Part shown: positions 15,260 to 24,600 of the stretch, piece after piece
How the letters are laid out: each line of letters begins with the position of its first letter
Numbering within the stretch: position 1 is the first letter of the stretch
Origin: Burkholderiales bacterium
GTDB lineage: Bacteria; Pseudomonadota; Gammaproteobacteria; Burkholderiales; Burkholderiaceae_C
DNA: 39,609 nucleotides
Direction: 5' to 3'
NCBI GenBank assembly: GCA_028864885.1
Contig: JAGWLR010000026.1
Location: forward strand, 1 to 39,609
Translations under genes and position numbers: made by a program
Notes under the pieces: generated by a model
What the model saw: only the letters and a program-made list of their open reading frames with translations
What the model was told of the DNA's origin: nothing
The model's database searches: none

Positions 15260-15706
15260 ATGACCATCTCTGTCCTCGCCTGCCTCTTCCTGGTCCTGAT
15301 CTCCACCGTCCTGCACTACGAAGTCTTGCGAGGCTTGCACGGGGGACTGCCCGGCTTGTGCATCCCCCATCGGGCGAAGTTGCTGGTCGTGATGTTCGCG
15401 ACCTTCCTGACACATGCAACCCAGATGGCGTTGTACGGCGGAGCCTTCTATTCCCTGGTGCGGTGGCTCGGCGCAGGCACGCTCGATGGTTCGGCGGGCT
15501 TTTCGCTGTCGACGTGCATGTACTTTTCGGCGGAGACCTACACCTCACTGGGGTTTGGCGACCTCACCCCCGTCGGGCCGGTGCGCCTGCTGGCGGGGGT
15601 CGAGGCACTCAACGGCCTGCTGTTGATTGGCTGGTCGGCCTCGTTCATCCACATCGCGATGCAGCGATTCTGGACCCCAAGCGCCTCGGTCAGCGCCACC
15701 CGATGA
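15260..15706 (+). CDS. Single-pore potassium-channel-like membrane protein
   Basis: 148 residues with hydrophobic helices about 3-22, 40-62 and 107-130, plus a re-entrant pore helix about 85-97. The pore ends in TSLGFGDLTP, a variant of the K+ selectivity filter TVGYGD and diagnostic of the Ion_trans_2 family. There is no RCK/TrkA domain and no voltage sensor, so it would be a minimal channel assembling as a tetramer. A short relic precedes it and a metal-efflux accessory gene converges from the other side. Selectivity for K+ is inferred from the motif. Confidence 0.8.
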   Translation: MTISVLACLFLVLISTVLHYEVLRGLHGGLPGLCIPHRAKLLVVMFATFLTHATQMALYGGAFYSLVRWLGAGTLDGSAGFSLSTCMYFSAETYTSLGFGDLTPVGPVRLLAGVEALNGLLLIGWSASFIHIAMQRFWTPSASVSATR

Positions 15707-15733
15707 CGTTGACCGCATCCCCCGATCGGCCCA

Positions 15734-16201
15734 TCAGTGCGCGTGATCCATTGGCATGGACGCTGCGGGCTTGGGGGCCAGCGGCGTGAAGCGCGCCTGT
15801 TGCACGTCCTGCCCGGCCAGCTTGATGCTCACCACCGCCTTGATGCCCGGCAGGGAGGCGTAGTGCGCCGTGGCCTTGAGGCGATTGTCGCCATCTGGCT
15901 GCAATGGGGCACTCACCTTGGTTTTGCCCATCAACAAGGTCACGGTGCCCGTGGCCCCCTGCGTAGAGGCCGGCGTCCCCGCATGGTCGGTCACGTACAC
16001 CATCACGGGGTTGTCCTTGGCCTGGGCGCTGTCCTTCACCAGTACCAATTCAAGATGCTGGGGCCCGGCCATGCGCAATTGCCCGCCATGCGGTGCTGTC
16101 AGCGTATCCAGGTAGGCGTCGTCATGGGCCAGCGCCGGTGCCGACGCGGCACAGGCAGCCACCACAGCCATTGAGGCCCACAAGCCATTCCATCGTTTCA
16201 T
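15734..16201 (-). CDS. Exported accessory protein of the metal-efflux operon
   Basis: 155 residues. The signal peptide is about 1-25 (MAVVAACAASAPALA). The mature part opens HDDAYLDTLTAPHGGQLRMA and ends MPMDHAH, both His-rich and possibly metal-binding. The middle is beta-rich (HLELVLVKD, VMVYVTDHAG, GTVTLLMGKTK, LPGIKAVVSIKLAG), like periplasmic Ig-like folds. It starts 25 bp after the czcA-like stop, so it is the last gene of that operon. Similar small exported proteins end czc-type operons in Burkholderiales. A periplasmic metal chaperone role is inferred. Confidence 0.65.
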   Translation of the reverse strand: MKRWNGLWASMAVVAACAASAPALAHDDAYLDTLTAPHGGQLRMAGPQHLELVLVKDSAQAKDNPVMVYVTDHAGTPASTQGATGTVTLLMGKTKVSAPLQPDGDNRLKATAHYASLPGIKAVVSIKLAGQDVQQARFTPLAPKPAASMPMDHAH

Positions 16202-16226
16202 GAAAATCTCCTTCAGAGAGTTGCCA

Positions 16227-19200
16227 TCAGAATGACTGCTCACCGTGTTCTTGAAGCAGGCGCTCCAAGGGGGCACGGCCCCACAGCCAGAACATGAGCG
16301 GGGTCAGCACGGTATCCAACAGGGTCGAGCTGACCAAGCCACCAAAAATCACCACCGCCACCGGGTGCAGGATTTCCTTGCCCGGCGCAGCGGCAGACCA
16401 CAGCAAGGGCACCAAGGCAAACGCCGCCACCAGCGCGGTCATCAACACCGGTGTCAGGCGCTCCAGCGAACCCCGCACGATCATCGCGGTGCCAAAGGTT
16501 TCCCCCTCGTGGGCACACAGGTTGATGTAATGGCTGATCTTGAGGATGCCGTTACGCGTCGCGATGCCGGTGAGCGTGATGAACCCGACCAGGGCGGCGA
16601 CCGACAAGGGCTGGCCTGACAGCCACAAAGCCACCACACTGCCCACCAGGGCCAAAGGGATGTTGCCCATGATGATCGTCGTGAACACGATCGAGCGGTA
16701 ACGGCTGTACAGCACCATGAAGATCAGCAGCAAGGAGACCCCCGCCAGCACACTCATCAGGCGGGTGGCCTGCTCCTGCGCCTGAAACTGCCCTTCCAGC
16801 GAAGTGAAGTAGCCCTGCGGCAAAGGTGTCTTGTGCAGCTCGGATCGGATGCCCGCAATCACCTGTGCCATGTCACGGCCATCGGTGTTGGCCGACACCA
16901 CGATGCGCCGGCGGGCGTTTTCGCGCACGATCTGATTGGGCCCGTCGGCATCGTCCACGGTTGCCACCTGGCTCAAAGGCACACGCCCGGTGGGCGTCTC
17001 CACCAGCAGATGCTGCAAGCGCTCGAGCCCCCGGTCGGCGTCGGGCAGCCTCACCACCAGGTCAAAGCGTCTATTGCCATCGATGATCTGGGTGACCTTC
17101 TCGCCTTCGATTTCTTCTTGCAGGCTGCGCAGCAGGGCACCAGGCGCCACACCGAGGCGAGCCGCTGCGTCGTAATCGATGCGGATCTTGATCTGCGGGA
17201 TCAGCACCTGCTTTTCGATCTGCAGGTCGGTCACCCCCGGCACGTGCGACAAGCGGCCTTGCAGATCGCCAGCCAGGCCACGCAGGGTGTCGAGGTCATC
17301 GCCATAGATCTTGAGGGCGATTTGGGCCCGCACCCCTGACAAAATGTGATCCAGTCGATGCGAAATCGGCTGCCCCACATTGACCCACGCTGGCAAGACG
17401 GCCAACCGCGAGCGCAGATCCGCCACGATCGCCTCACGTGAGCGATCCGATGGCTTGAGGTCGACATCGAGCTCGGAGGAGTGCACCCCTTCGGCATGTT
17501 CATCGAGTTCGGCCCGGCCCGTTCGCCGCCCCACCTGGGTGACCTCAGGCACCGACGCGATGATCTGCTCGGCCATGGTCCCGATGCGGTTGGATTCCTC
17601 CAAAGAGGTGCCGGGATTGAGCATCAGGCTGATGGTCAAGGTGCCCTCGTTGAAGGGCGGCAGGAAGGATCGTGGCAGCCACCACAGCGAAGCCGCAGCC
17701 ACCGCCACCATCAACACCGCACCGCCCAGCAACCACCTGGCCCGAGAGAAAGACCATTGCAGCAAGCGCGTATCGAGCTGCTTGAGCCACCGCACCAAAG
17801 GCGAATCACCATGCTGCAACGATGGCAATTGGGGCAAGAGGTAATACGCCAGCACAGGGGTCACGGTGATCGACACGATCATGCTGGCCAGAATCGACAC
17901 GATGTAGGCCCAGCCCAGTGGCGTGAACAGCCGCCCCTCAATGCCTGGCAGCACGAACAAGGGCACGAACACCAGCACAATGATGACGGTGGCATACACG
18001 ATGGCCGAACGCACTTCCAACGTGGCCTTGGCAATCACTTCCATCACCGGCTGTGGCGTCGCTGACTGCCGGTTGAGCTGCAAGCGGCGCAGCACGTTTT
18101 CCACGCCCACCACGGCATCGTCGACCAACTCGCCAATGGCAATGGCCAGCCCACCCAAAGTCATGGTGTTGATGCTCATGCCCAGGTAGTGAAACACCAG
18201 CGCCGTCACCAACAAGGACAAGGGAATGGCGGTCAGGGAGATCAACGTGGTGCGCACATTCAGCAGAAACAGGAACAACACCACCGCCACCAGGATGGCC
18301 CCATCGCGCAAGGCCTCTTCCACGTTCGACACCGAGCGCTCGATGAAGTCCGCTTGCTTGAACAAGAAGCGTGGCGCCTCGACCCCGGCGGGCCGGTTGC
18401 GAGTCAGCTCGGCCATGGCCTGCTCTACCTCACGGGTCACCTTGACGCTGTCGGCGTCGGGTTGTTTCTGAACCGACAGGATCACGGCAGGGTGGGCGTT
18501 GTAGCTCGCATCCCCGCGCTTGGTGGCCGGCGCCTCCAGCACCGAAGCCACCTGCTTGAGCAGGATGGGCTGCCCGGCCTTCACCGCCACCACCAGGTTT
18601 TGCAGATCCACCAAGCGTGCTGTGCGGCCAATTTGCCGAATCAGATACTCGCGCCCGTTGTCCTGCAAGAAGCCGCCGCTGGTGTTGGATCCAAAGTCTT
18701 TCAACGCGGCCTGAATGACCTCGCGATCCAGCCCCAAGGCCTGCAGCTGGTCGGGCTTGATCTCGACCCGATACTGGCGGACCTCGCCGCCAATCGGGAT
18801 CACCTGGGCCACGCCAGGGATAGTGAGCAGACGAGGGCGGATCACCCAATCGGCATACTCGCGCACCTGCATGGGCGATGCCTTCTGTGGATCGGCGGGC
18901 AAGGCAATCAACAGGATCTCGCCCATGATGGAGGAGATGGGCCCCAGTTGCGGCACCACCCCTGGGGGCAGTTGCTCGCGGACCAGATTGAGTCGCTCAC
19001 TGACCTGCTGACGGTTGCGATAGAGGTCGGTGCCCCAATCAAACTCGACCTGCGTGACCGACAGGCCCACACCCGACACCGATCGCACCCGGCTCACACC
19101 CGGCATCCCGTTCAAGCTCGATTCCAGCGGCACGCTCACCAGCTGCTCGACCTCCTCAGGCGCCATGCCACCAGCTTCGGTCATCAGGGTCACCGTGGGC

Positions 19201-19331
19201 TTGTTCAAGTCCGGAAAGACATCCACCGGCATCTGGCGCACGGTCCACAAACCGTAAAACACCAGCAACAGTGCCACGCCCAGCACAATCAGGCGCTGCT
19301 TCAAGCTCGCATGGATGAGATGATCAAACAC
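16227..19331 (-). CDS. czcA: Heavy-metal RND efflux pump, CzcA family
   Basis: 1034 residues, the standard size of HME-RND pumps. TM1 (about 12-32) precedes QMPVDVFPDLNKPTVTLMTEAGGMAPEEVE, a CzcA/CusA-family hallmark. TM4 contains GELVDDAVVGVENVLRRL with Asp404-Asp405, resembling the HME3-like branch rather than the classic CzcA VDGAVV or CusA VDAAIV forms. The cation is therefore uncertain, but the whole operon is czc-like. It exports metal ions from periplasm or cytoplasm with proton antiport, joined to the adaptor (8 bp upstream) and the outer-membrane factor. The symbol denotes family, not proven substrate. Confidence 0.85.
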   Translation of the reverse strand: MFDHLIHASLKQRLIVLGVALLLVFYGLWTVRQMPVDVFPDLNKPTVTLMTEAGGMAPEEVEQLVSVPLESSLNGMPGVSRVRSVSGVGLSVTQVEFDWGTDLYRNRQQVSERLNLVREQLPPGVVPQLGPISSIMGEILLIALPADPQKASPMQVREYADWVIRPRLLTIPGVAQVIPIGGEVRQYRVEIKPDQLQALGLDREVIQAALKDFGSNTSGGFLQDNGREYLIRQIGRTARLVDLQNLVVAVKAGQPILLKQVASVLEAPATKRGDASYNAHPAVILSVQKQPDADSVKVTREVEQAMAELTRNRPAGVEAPRFLFKQADFIERSVSNVEEALRDGAILVAVVLFLFLLNVRTTLISLTAIPLSLLVTALVFHYLGMSINTMTLGGLAIAIGELVDDAVVGVENVLRRLQLNRQSATPQPVMEVIAKATLEVRSAIVYATVIIVLVFVPLFVLPGIEGRLFTPLGWAYIVSILASMIVSITVTPVLAYYLLPQLPSLQHGDSPLVRWLKQLDTRLLQWSFSRARWLLGGAVLMVAVAAASLWWLPRSFLPPFNEGTLTISLMLNPGTSLEESNRIGTMAEQIIASVPEVTQVGRRTGRAELDEHAEGVHSSELDVDLKPSDRSREAIVADLRSRLAVLPAWVNVGQPISHRLDHILSGVRAQIALKIYGDDLDTLRGLAGDLQGRLSHVPGVTDLQIEKQVLIPQIKIRIDYDAAARLGVAPGALLRSLQEEIEGEKVTQIIDGNRRFDLVVRLPDADRGLERLQHLLVETPTGRVPLSQVATVDDADGPNQIVRENARRRIVVSANTDGRDMAQVIAGIRSELHKTPLPQGYFTSLEGQFQAQEQATRLMSVLAGVSLLLIFMVLYSRYRSIVFTTIIMGNIPLALVGSVVALWLSGQPLSVAALVGFITLTGIATRNGILKISHYINLCAHEGETFGTAMIVRGSLERLTPVLMTALVAAFALVPLLWSAAAPGKEILHPVAVVIFGGLVSSTLLDTVLTPLMFWLWGRAPLERLLQEHGEQSF

Positions 19332-19339
19332 GGCTCACC

Positions 19340-20494
19340 TCAGCGGATTTGCGTCAGCAAGCTGGCTCCGCGTGACACCACGCGATCGCCCTCGTGCAGA
19401 CCAGACGTCACCACCACCTGCGTGGCATCCAGGGGTTCGAACCGAATCACTTGAGGACGGAAGCGCTCAGCGTCGGCATGCACCCACACCATGGCCTCAC
19501 CGGAAGCTGTCTTGCCCAACGCCTCACGCGGCAATGCCCAGCCCTGGACGGATTCGGCCGTCGTGGCGGTCACCTTCACGCTTTGGCCCACGGCCAGGGG
19601 CACAGCGGGTGAGATCACCTTGAATCGCACCGGCATGGCCTGTTCACGCAACTGCGCGCCCGTGCCTTGCCATTGCAACTGCACCACGCCACCCGGCACT
19701 GCCGCACTGGCCCGCGACAAGCTGCCAGCCCATCGCGTGTCGTACAACAAGGCCTCGATGACCAATCGCGCTGGATCGACTACTTCGAACAAGGTGTCCT
19801 TGCTGTCGACCACCTGCCCTAACTCGACTGAAGAAGCCACCACGACGCCGTCTACCGGGGCCCGCAAGGCCTCGGGCGCACGCAAACCATCGCTCAAAGC
19901 TGCACGCCGCTGGCGCAAGGCGTCTCGTTCCACTCGCGCCGATTCGATGTCCTTGCGCGCAATGGCGCCTTCGAGCTGTTCGTAACGCTGCACCCGCGCG
20001 TTGGCCAGGGCCAGCTGCGCATCGATGTCGGCCAAAGCGGACTGCTGGTTGCCACGATCCAGATTCGTCACGCTCGGCTGCAAATAGGCCAGGATCTGTC
20101 CTTTCTTGACGCGCTGCCCCAGCGCCGGCAAACCCTGCGGGCCCGCTTCGATGCGCCCCGCCTGACTGGCCTGCACTCGCCCACCGGCATTCGGGTCAGG
20201 GACCACTCGGCCATTCAGTTCAATCGACCGGGGGTGCGCTTGTTTCTGAGGCCTGACGGTGCGAATCTGCAGGCGATGCTGTACCGGCTTGGGCACCCAC
20301 AGGCTGCCGTCAGCCAGACGTGTCGGACGCGAATCACCGCCCACTGACGGCATCGACACCGCAGCTTTGGACTCTGCTTCGTCATGCGGCTCGTCACCAT
20401 GGGCCCATGCCACCGGGCTACCCACTCCGCACAGCCCCACCACAAAGGCGAAGGTGAGCCGTTGGCGTAGATTCTTGAAGCAATGCCTTGTCAT
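19340..20494 (-). CDS. czcB: Periplasmic adaptor of heavy-metal RND efflux, CzcB family
   Basis: 384 residues. The signal peptide (FAFVVGLCGVGSPVAWA) is followed by an acidic, His-bearing start HGDEPHDEAE. A lipoyl domain comes next, split by an alpha-hairpin (NQQSALADIDAQLALANARV onward) and closed by LRAPVDGVVVASSVELGQVV, then a beta-barrel and a membrane-proximal domain ending VSRGASLLTQIR. The text ELNGRVVPDPNAGGRVQAS is typical of CzcB-like adaptors. The start at 20494 overlaps the previous gene (ATGA); an upstream in-frame extension of 36 codons would run through that gene and was rejected. Confidence 0.85.
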   Translation of the reverse strand: MTRHCFKNLRQRLTFAFVVGLCGVGSPVAWAHGDEPHDEAESKAAVSMPSVGGDSRPTRLADGSLWVPKPVQHRLQIRTVRPQKQAHPRSIELNGRVVPDPNAGGRVQASQAGRIEAGPQGLPALGQRVKKGQILAYLQPSVTNLDRGNQQSALADIDAQLALANARVQRYEQLEGAIARKDIESARVERDALRQRRAALSDGLRAPEALRAPVDGVVVASSVELGQVVDSKDTLFEVVDPARLVIEALLYDTRWAGSLSRASAAVPGGVVQLQWQGTGAQLREQAMPVRFKVISPAVPLAVGQSVKVTATTAESVQGWALPREALGKTASGEAMVWVHADAERFRPQVIRFEPLDATQVVVTSGLHEGDRVVSRGASLLTQIR

Positions 20495-21051
20495 GCCTGT
20501 GCCTCCTCGCGCGGCTGACGACGCATGCGCCCCCCCGCCACCAGGCCCACCACGATCACGCCCAATGCCGTCAGCTTGGCCCAGGTGGGGGTGCGATGCC
20601 ACACGCCATTTGAAGTGCCGGAAGTGCCGCTGGCGGCCTGTGGCACCACCAAGGCCGCATCCAACAGATCGGCCCCGGCATCCGACTCGACCGTGATGGT
20701 CAAGGCATGACGCCCGGGATGGGCCAAGGCCCCAGCCGGCATCCCGTACACCCCCTCGCCTTGGGCCACGCCCTCCGCCTTGAAGCCGTCCGACTCGATC
20801 TCGATGTGCGCGCCCGACACGGGCTCGTTGCTGTCGGCTCGATCCAGATACACCGTCAACTCCGACGCGCCCAGCACCGCCACCAGCTCGAAATCATCTG
20901 ACTGGGCCACGGCTCGCGGCTGAACGGGCTGCGACAACACGGGCGCTGGCGCCTCGTGATCGTGGTCTTCGCCCCCATGCGCCCACACCGGGGTCGCCAC
21001 GACCAGGCCGCTCAGCCCCCACCCCCACAGTTGAACCTTCCACCTGTTCAA
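20491..21051 (-). CDS. Membrane-anchored His-rich exported protein in the efflux operon
   Basis: 186 residues. The signal peptide (LSGLVVATPVWA) leads into the metal-ligand-rich start HGGEDHDHE. A beta-sandwich-like segment of about 100 residues follows (FELVAVLGASELTVYLDRAD, VSGAHIEIESDGFKAEG, YGMPAGALAHPGRHALTITV), then a C-terminal membrane helix about 160-176 (LTALGVIVVGLVAGG) and a short basic tail. So it is probably held in the inner membrane with an Ig-like domain in the periplasm. It overlaps the outer-membrane-factor gene and czcB by ATGA, which argues for a stoichiometric role in the complex or in metal delivery. No named family is recognised. Confidence 0.7.
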   Translation of the reverse strand: MNRWKVQLWGWGLSGLVVATPVWAHGGEDHDHEAPAPVLSQPVQPRAVAQSDDFELVAVLGASELTVYLDRADSNEPVSGAHIEIESDGFKAEGVAQGEGVYGMPAGALAHPGRHALTITVESDAGADLLDAALVVPQAASGTSGTSNGVWHRTPTWAKLTALGVIVVGLVAGGRMRRQPREEAQA

Positions 21052-22301
21052 GGCAACACTCCTTGCGCCTGCAACAGGCGCGACACGGCCAACTCCAGGG
21101 CCACTTGCTGCTGTTTCACTGCCACGTCGGCTTCACGTTGTAGCGTCCGCGCTCGCAACAGCGAGGGCAAATCTGCTTCGCCCAGATCAAAGGCCCGCTG
21201 GGCCAGACGCCCGTTGTCCTCGCTCAGGCTTTGGCGCGTTTGGGCCAAGGCCAGTTGCTGCTGCGCCAACTGCCACGCCTGGTAGGCTTGGACGTACTCT
21301 TGCTGCACCTGACGTTGGATCAGGGCTTGCTCGGCTTCAGCCTGATTCAGTTCGGCCCGCACCTCGGCCCCGTCCTGGCGCGAGCGAGCGTCAGAGGCGA
21401 ACGGCAACGTCACCTTCACCCCCACCGCCTGGTGATAGGGCTCGAAAGCATCCGCTCGCTCGTTGGTCAAGCGCAGGGCCACCTCCGGGGCATCCCGTCG
21501 GCTGGCTTGCACCACCGCCAAGCGGCTCTGTGCCCAGTTCACGGTGGCCTGTGCCTGCAGCAGCAAGGGGTGGCTTGGCCCATCCCATGTCGGTGAGGGG
21601 GAAGACGTCAGCAACTCGGGGGACAGCACGGCAGGGGCCACCTCAGCGGTCAAAGCACGGAACTGCGCTTCAGCTTCTTGCTTCGCCTGCTCCGCCGCGA
21701 TCAGATCAGACTGAGCCGACAGCACCTCCACCTGTGCCAGGTTGGCATCCACCCGGGCCAGATCCCCTTTCTGGAACCGGGCCTGGACGGTGCTGGCCAA
21801 CGCCCGCGCAGATTCCAGACGGCTGCGAGCCAGCGCTTGGCTCTCACGTGCCAGCGCCACCGCCCACCAGCGTTGCCGAAGCTGCCCGGCCAGTTGCCAG
21901 CGCAACGCGACCGCACGCGCGGCTGTCAGATCCAGACGGCGCTGGGCCTCATCCTGGCGGGCGGTGCGCTGCGCCGGCAGCCAGATGGGGGAACTGAGCT
22001 CCACCTCCCACTCTCGACGGCCTTGATTCTGATTCAAACGGTCATTGCGCTGGCTCACCGACACCGCACCGGGGCCCGGCGTCCATCCATGGGCCAGATC
22101 CTGGGCAGCCTGGGCTTGTTCCTCTCGCTGACGCAAAGCCGCGGCTTGGGGATCGTGTGCCCAAGCCGCCTCCAGGGCAGAGCCCAGCCCTCCCGGCGCG
22201 GCTGCGGCGCAGGGCCCCCAGGCGGCCAGCAACAGGGCACCCCAGCCAACCCACCGAGGCCAAACCAAACACAAGCGAACGAACGGGCTGGACAATGACA
22301 T
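21048..22301 (-). CDS. czcC: Outer-membrane factor of heavy-metal RND efflux, CzcC family
   Basis: About 417 residues. A signal peptide (GALLLAAWGPCAAAA) precedes two OEP repeats: LEAAWAHDPQAAALRQREEQ with GGRREWE-like strand text, and a second repeat with long Gln/Ala helices ending ALELAVSRLLQAQG. CzcC-type TolC proteins provide the outer-membrane channel for metal RND pumps. Three ATGs are possible (22334, 22322, 22301); the one at 22301 (MSLSSPFVRL) was chosen because the two upstream ATGs fall near or in the regulatory dyad at 22337-22372. It is the first gene of the operon. Confidence 0.82.
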   Translation of the reverse strand: MSLSSPFVRLCLVWPRWVGWGALLLAAWGPCAAAAPGGLGSALEAAWAHDPQAAALRQREEQAQAAQDLAHGWTPGPGAVSVSQRNDRLNQNQGRREWEVELSSPIWLPAQRTARQDEAQRRLDLTAARAVALRWQLAGQLRQRWWAVALARESQALARSRLESARALASTVQARFQKGDLARVDANLAQVEVLSAQSDLIAAEQAKQEAEAQFRALTAEVAPAVLSPELLTSSPSPTWDGPSHPLLLQAQATVNWAQSRLAVVQASRRDAPEVALRLTNERADAFEPYHQAVGVKVTLPFASDARSRQDGAEVRAELNQAEAEQALIQRQVQQEYVQAYQAWQLAQQQLALAQTRQSLSEDNGRLAQRAFDLGEADLPSLLRARTLQREADVAVKQQQVALELAVSRLLQAQGVLP

Positions 22302-22336
22302 GGGTTCATCTTGCACCGCCATGCCCAACCGCAACC

Positions 22337-22372
22337 TGACCGGAACATGACAATTTCGTCATGTTCCGGTCA
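22337..22372. promoter_or_regulatory. CopR/CusR/CzcR-type response-regulator box (15-bp perfect dyad)
   Basis: TGACCGGAACATGAC at 22337-22351 and GTCATGTTCCGGTCA at 22358-22372 are perfectly complementary, with a 6-bp centre AATTTC. The inner part TGACAATTTCGTCA differs by one base from the CopR/CusR core TGACAA-N2-TTGTCA. It lies between the divergent efflux operon and the czcR-like gene, so one site can serve both promoters. Binding by the neighbouring regulator is inferred. Confidence 0.75.
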
Positions 22373-22443
22373 TGCCCTAGCCAGCTTCCCACCTGTAAAG
22401 TGGGGACCGTTGACCACTCCACTCGCGCCGCTGTGCCATCCAC

Positions 22444-23127
22444 ATGAAGTTGCTCGTCGTCGAAGATGAAAGCAAAACCGGGGACTACCTGCGCCAAGGC
22501 TTGCAGGAAGCCGGCTTCGTGGTTGATCTGGCCCGAACCGGGCTGGACGGTCATCATCTGTCGCAAACCGAGGCCTATGACCTGATCCTGCTGGATGTGA
22601 TGCTGCCGGACGTGGATGGCTGGCGCATCATCCAGTCCCTGCGTGAAGCCGGCAAGCAAACCCCAGTGCTGTTCCTGACCGCCCGCGACAGCATCGAAGA
22701 CCGGGTCAAGGGGCTGGAACTGGGGGCCGACGACTACCTGGTCAAGCCCTTTGCCTTTGCCGAGCTGCTGGCGCGTGTGCGCACCTTGTTGCGCCGCGGC
22801 ACCCAGCCCGTGCACGCCGATCGCCTGCAGGTAGCCGATTTGGTTCTGGACTTGAGCAAGCGTCGCGCCACGCGCGCGGGCGTGCGGGTCAACCTCACCG
22901 GCAAGGAATTCGCGCTGCTGGAGTTACTGGTGCGCCGACAAGGCGAAGTGCTGCCCCGCTCCCTGATCGCCTCCCAGGTGTGGGACATGAACTTCGACAG
23001 CGACACCAACGTCATCGACGTCGCCATCCGGCGCCTGCGTGCCAAGATCGATGACCCGCATGAGGTCAAACTGATCCACACCATCCGCGGCATGGGCTAC
23101 AGCGTGGAGAACCCACTTGAAAGTTGA
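22444..23127 (+). CDS. czcR: Heavy-metal response regulator, OmpR/PhoB family (CzcR/CusR type)
   Basis: 227 residues. The receiver domain 1-115 has the acidic pair in VVEDES, phospho-acceptor Asp51 ([14 protein letters not shown]) and Lys101 (LVKPF). The C-terminal winged helix (about 130-225) has [20 protein letters not shown] and [16 protein letters not shown], close to CusR/CzcR. It should bind the dyad upstream and activate both the divergent efflux operon and itself in response to metal sensed by the kinase. It overlaps the kinase gene by 11 nt. The symbol reflects family and context. Confidence 0.88.
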   Translation: MKLLVVEDESKTGDYLRQGLQEAGFVVDLARTGLDGHHLSQTEAYDLILLDVMLPDVDGWRIIQSLREAGKQTPVLFLTARDSIEDRVKGLELGADDYLVKPFAFAELLARVRTLLRRGTQPVHADRLQVADLVLDLSKRRATRAGVRVNLTGKEFALLELLVRRQGEVLPRSLIASQVWDMNFDSDTNVIDVAIRRLRAKIDDPHEVKLIHTIRGMGYSVENPLES

Positions 23128-24535
23128 ACCTCTGCCACGCCGGCCCATCTCGCTGACTTTGCGGCTGACCCTGTCGATTGCCGGCGTCATCATCCTGATT
23201 TTCTTGGGCCTGGGCTGGACCATCGAGCGCTCGCTGATGCGCCACTTTGCTCAGCAAGACGCCGAAGAGCTGGAGGTCGTGGCGCATTCGATTCAACATG
23301 TCATCAGCCACACGCCCACCCCGCTCACCCCAGCCCAATGGCAAAACCGCCTGAGCGCCGCCGTTCAGGGACACCACGGCATGTTCTACCGTGTGAGCGA
23401 CGCCAGCGGGCAGGTGTTGTTTCAGATGGAAGGCCCCAACCTCGCGCAACAACAGGCGCAGCACCCCGCCACCGATCAAGTTCATGCCGATCACCTGATC
23501 GAATGGGCCGAAGGTGGAGAACACTACCGGGGTGCGGTGCTCAGCCTCCCGCCGTCTGGCACGATGTCCGGACCGTATGGCGTTGTGGTCGCCACCGTGA
23601 TGAGCTTTCACGAGCACTTCCTGGGGGTCTACCGGCGAACCATCTGGGCCGCTACCTCGCTGGCCGCGGTGGTCGCCATCCTGGCCACCTGGCTGGCGGT
23701 CTACCGTGGTCACGCGCCGCTGCGCGACATGAGCCAACGCATCCGCGGCATCACGGCCAACCAACTGCACGTTCGACTCGACCCCCGAGAAGTACCGGTC
23801 GAACTTGAAGCCTTGACCGATTCCTTCAACACCATGCTGGAGCGGGTCGAACAAGATTTCCGCAAGCTCACCAACTTCTCAGCCGACATTGCCCATGAAT
23901 TGCGCACCCCGGTGACCAACCTGATCACCCAGACGCAGGTGCTGCTGACCAAGCCACGCGATGCCAATGCCTACCGCGAAGCGCTGTATGCCGGCCTGGA
24001 AGAGTACGAACGCATGGCCAAAATGATCGGCGACATGCTCTACCTGGCCCAAACCGATCACCATTTGATCAAGCCCGAACGCAGTGCCGTCGATCTGCGC
24101 AAAGAGATTCAGGATCTGTTTGAGTACTTTGAACCGTGGGCCGAAGAGCGATCGGTGTCGCTGCGCTGTGAAGGGCCGGATCTGACAGTTCAGGGAGATC
24201 GCCTGATGTTGCGCCGCGCGTTCAGCAACCTGCTGAGCAATGCCATCCGGTACACCCCAGACGGTCAAACTGTGACGGTCAACCTGAGCGCTGCCGAAGA
24301 GCATTTGAGCGTCAGATTCAGCAACCCCGGCCCCACCATCCCTGAGGAACACCTGCCACACCTGTTCGATCGCTTCTACCGCGCAGACCCATCACGCCAG
24401 CGCAACGGGGACGGAGCTGGCTTGGGATTGGCGATCGTCAAGGCGATTGTCGAAGCCCATGGTGGGCATATCTATGCAACGTCGTGGGAAGAGATCACTG
24501 AGTTCGAAGTCATCCTGCCGCATCCGACAAGTTGA
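23117..24535 (+). CDS. czcS: Heavy-metal sensor histidine kinase (CzcS/CusS type)
   Basis: 472 residues. TM1 about 16-34 and TM2 about 175-196 flank a periplasmic sensor of about 140 residues containing several His ([23 protein letters not shown]), plausible metal ligands. HAMP follows, then HisKA with His260 ([15 protein letters not shown]) and HATPase with [21 protein letters not shown] and [20 protein letters not shown]. The start is TTG at 23117, overlapping the regulator gene by 11 nt; the first internal ATG would remove TM1. It phosphorylates the adjacent regulator when periplasmic metal is high. Confidence 0.88.
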   Translation: MKVEPLPRRPISLTLRLTLSIAGVIILIFLGLGWTIERSLMRHFAQQDAEELEVVAHSIQHVISHTPTPLTPAQWQNRLSAAVQGHHGMFYRVSDASGQVLFQMEGPNLAQQQAQHPATDQVHADHLIEWAEGGEHYRGAVLSLPPSGTMSGPYGVVVATVMSFHEHFLGVYRRTIWAATSLAAVVAILATWLAVYRGHAPLRDMSQRIRGITANQLHVRLDPREVPVELEALTDSFNTMLERVEQDFRKLTNFSADIAHELRTPVTNLITQTQVLLTKPRDANAYREALYAGLEEYERMAKMIGDMLYLAQTDHHLIKPERSAVDLRKEIQDLFEYFEPWAEERSVSLRCEGPDLTVQGDRLMLRRAFSNLLSNAIRYTPDGQTVTVNLSAAEEHLSVRFSNPGPTIPEEHLPHLFDRFYRADPSRQRNGDGAGLGLAIVKAIVEAHGGHIYATSWEEITEFEVILPHPTS

Positions 24536-24561
24536 ACGGTCCACCCAGCGTCTTGGATGTG

Positions 24562-24586
24562 CCCACTGGCTGGAGTGGGTCAGCCA
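24562..24586. terminator. Possible hairpin between convergent genes
   Basis: In the 65-bp gap between the kinase and the convergent gene at 24601, CCCACT 24562-24567 pairs with AGTGGG 24574-24579, and alternatively TGGCTG 24567-24572 with CAGCCA 24581-24586. These are two mutually exclusive 6-bp stems. There is no T-run, so a role in ending transcription is weakly supported. Confidence 0.25.
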
Positions 24587-24600
24587 ATAGACCACGATGC

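Noticed and set aside
18189-19454. A 421-codon plus-strand open frame opposite the czcA-like gene
   Set aside because: It lies fully antisense to a canonical RND pump and adaptor and shows no domain; it is a GC-driven shadow.
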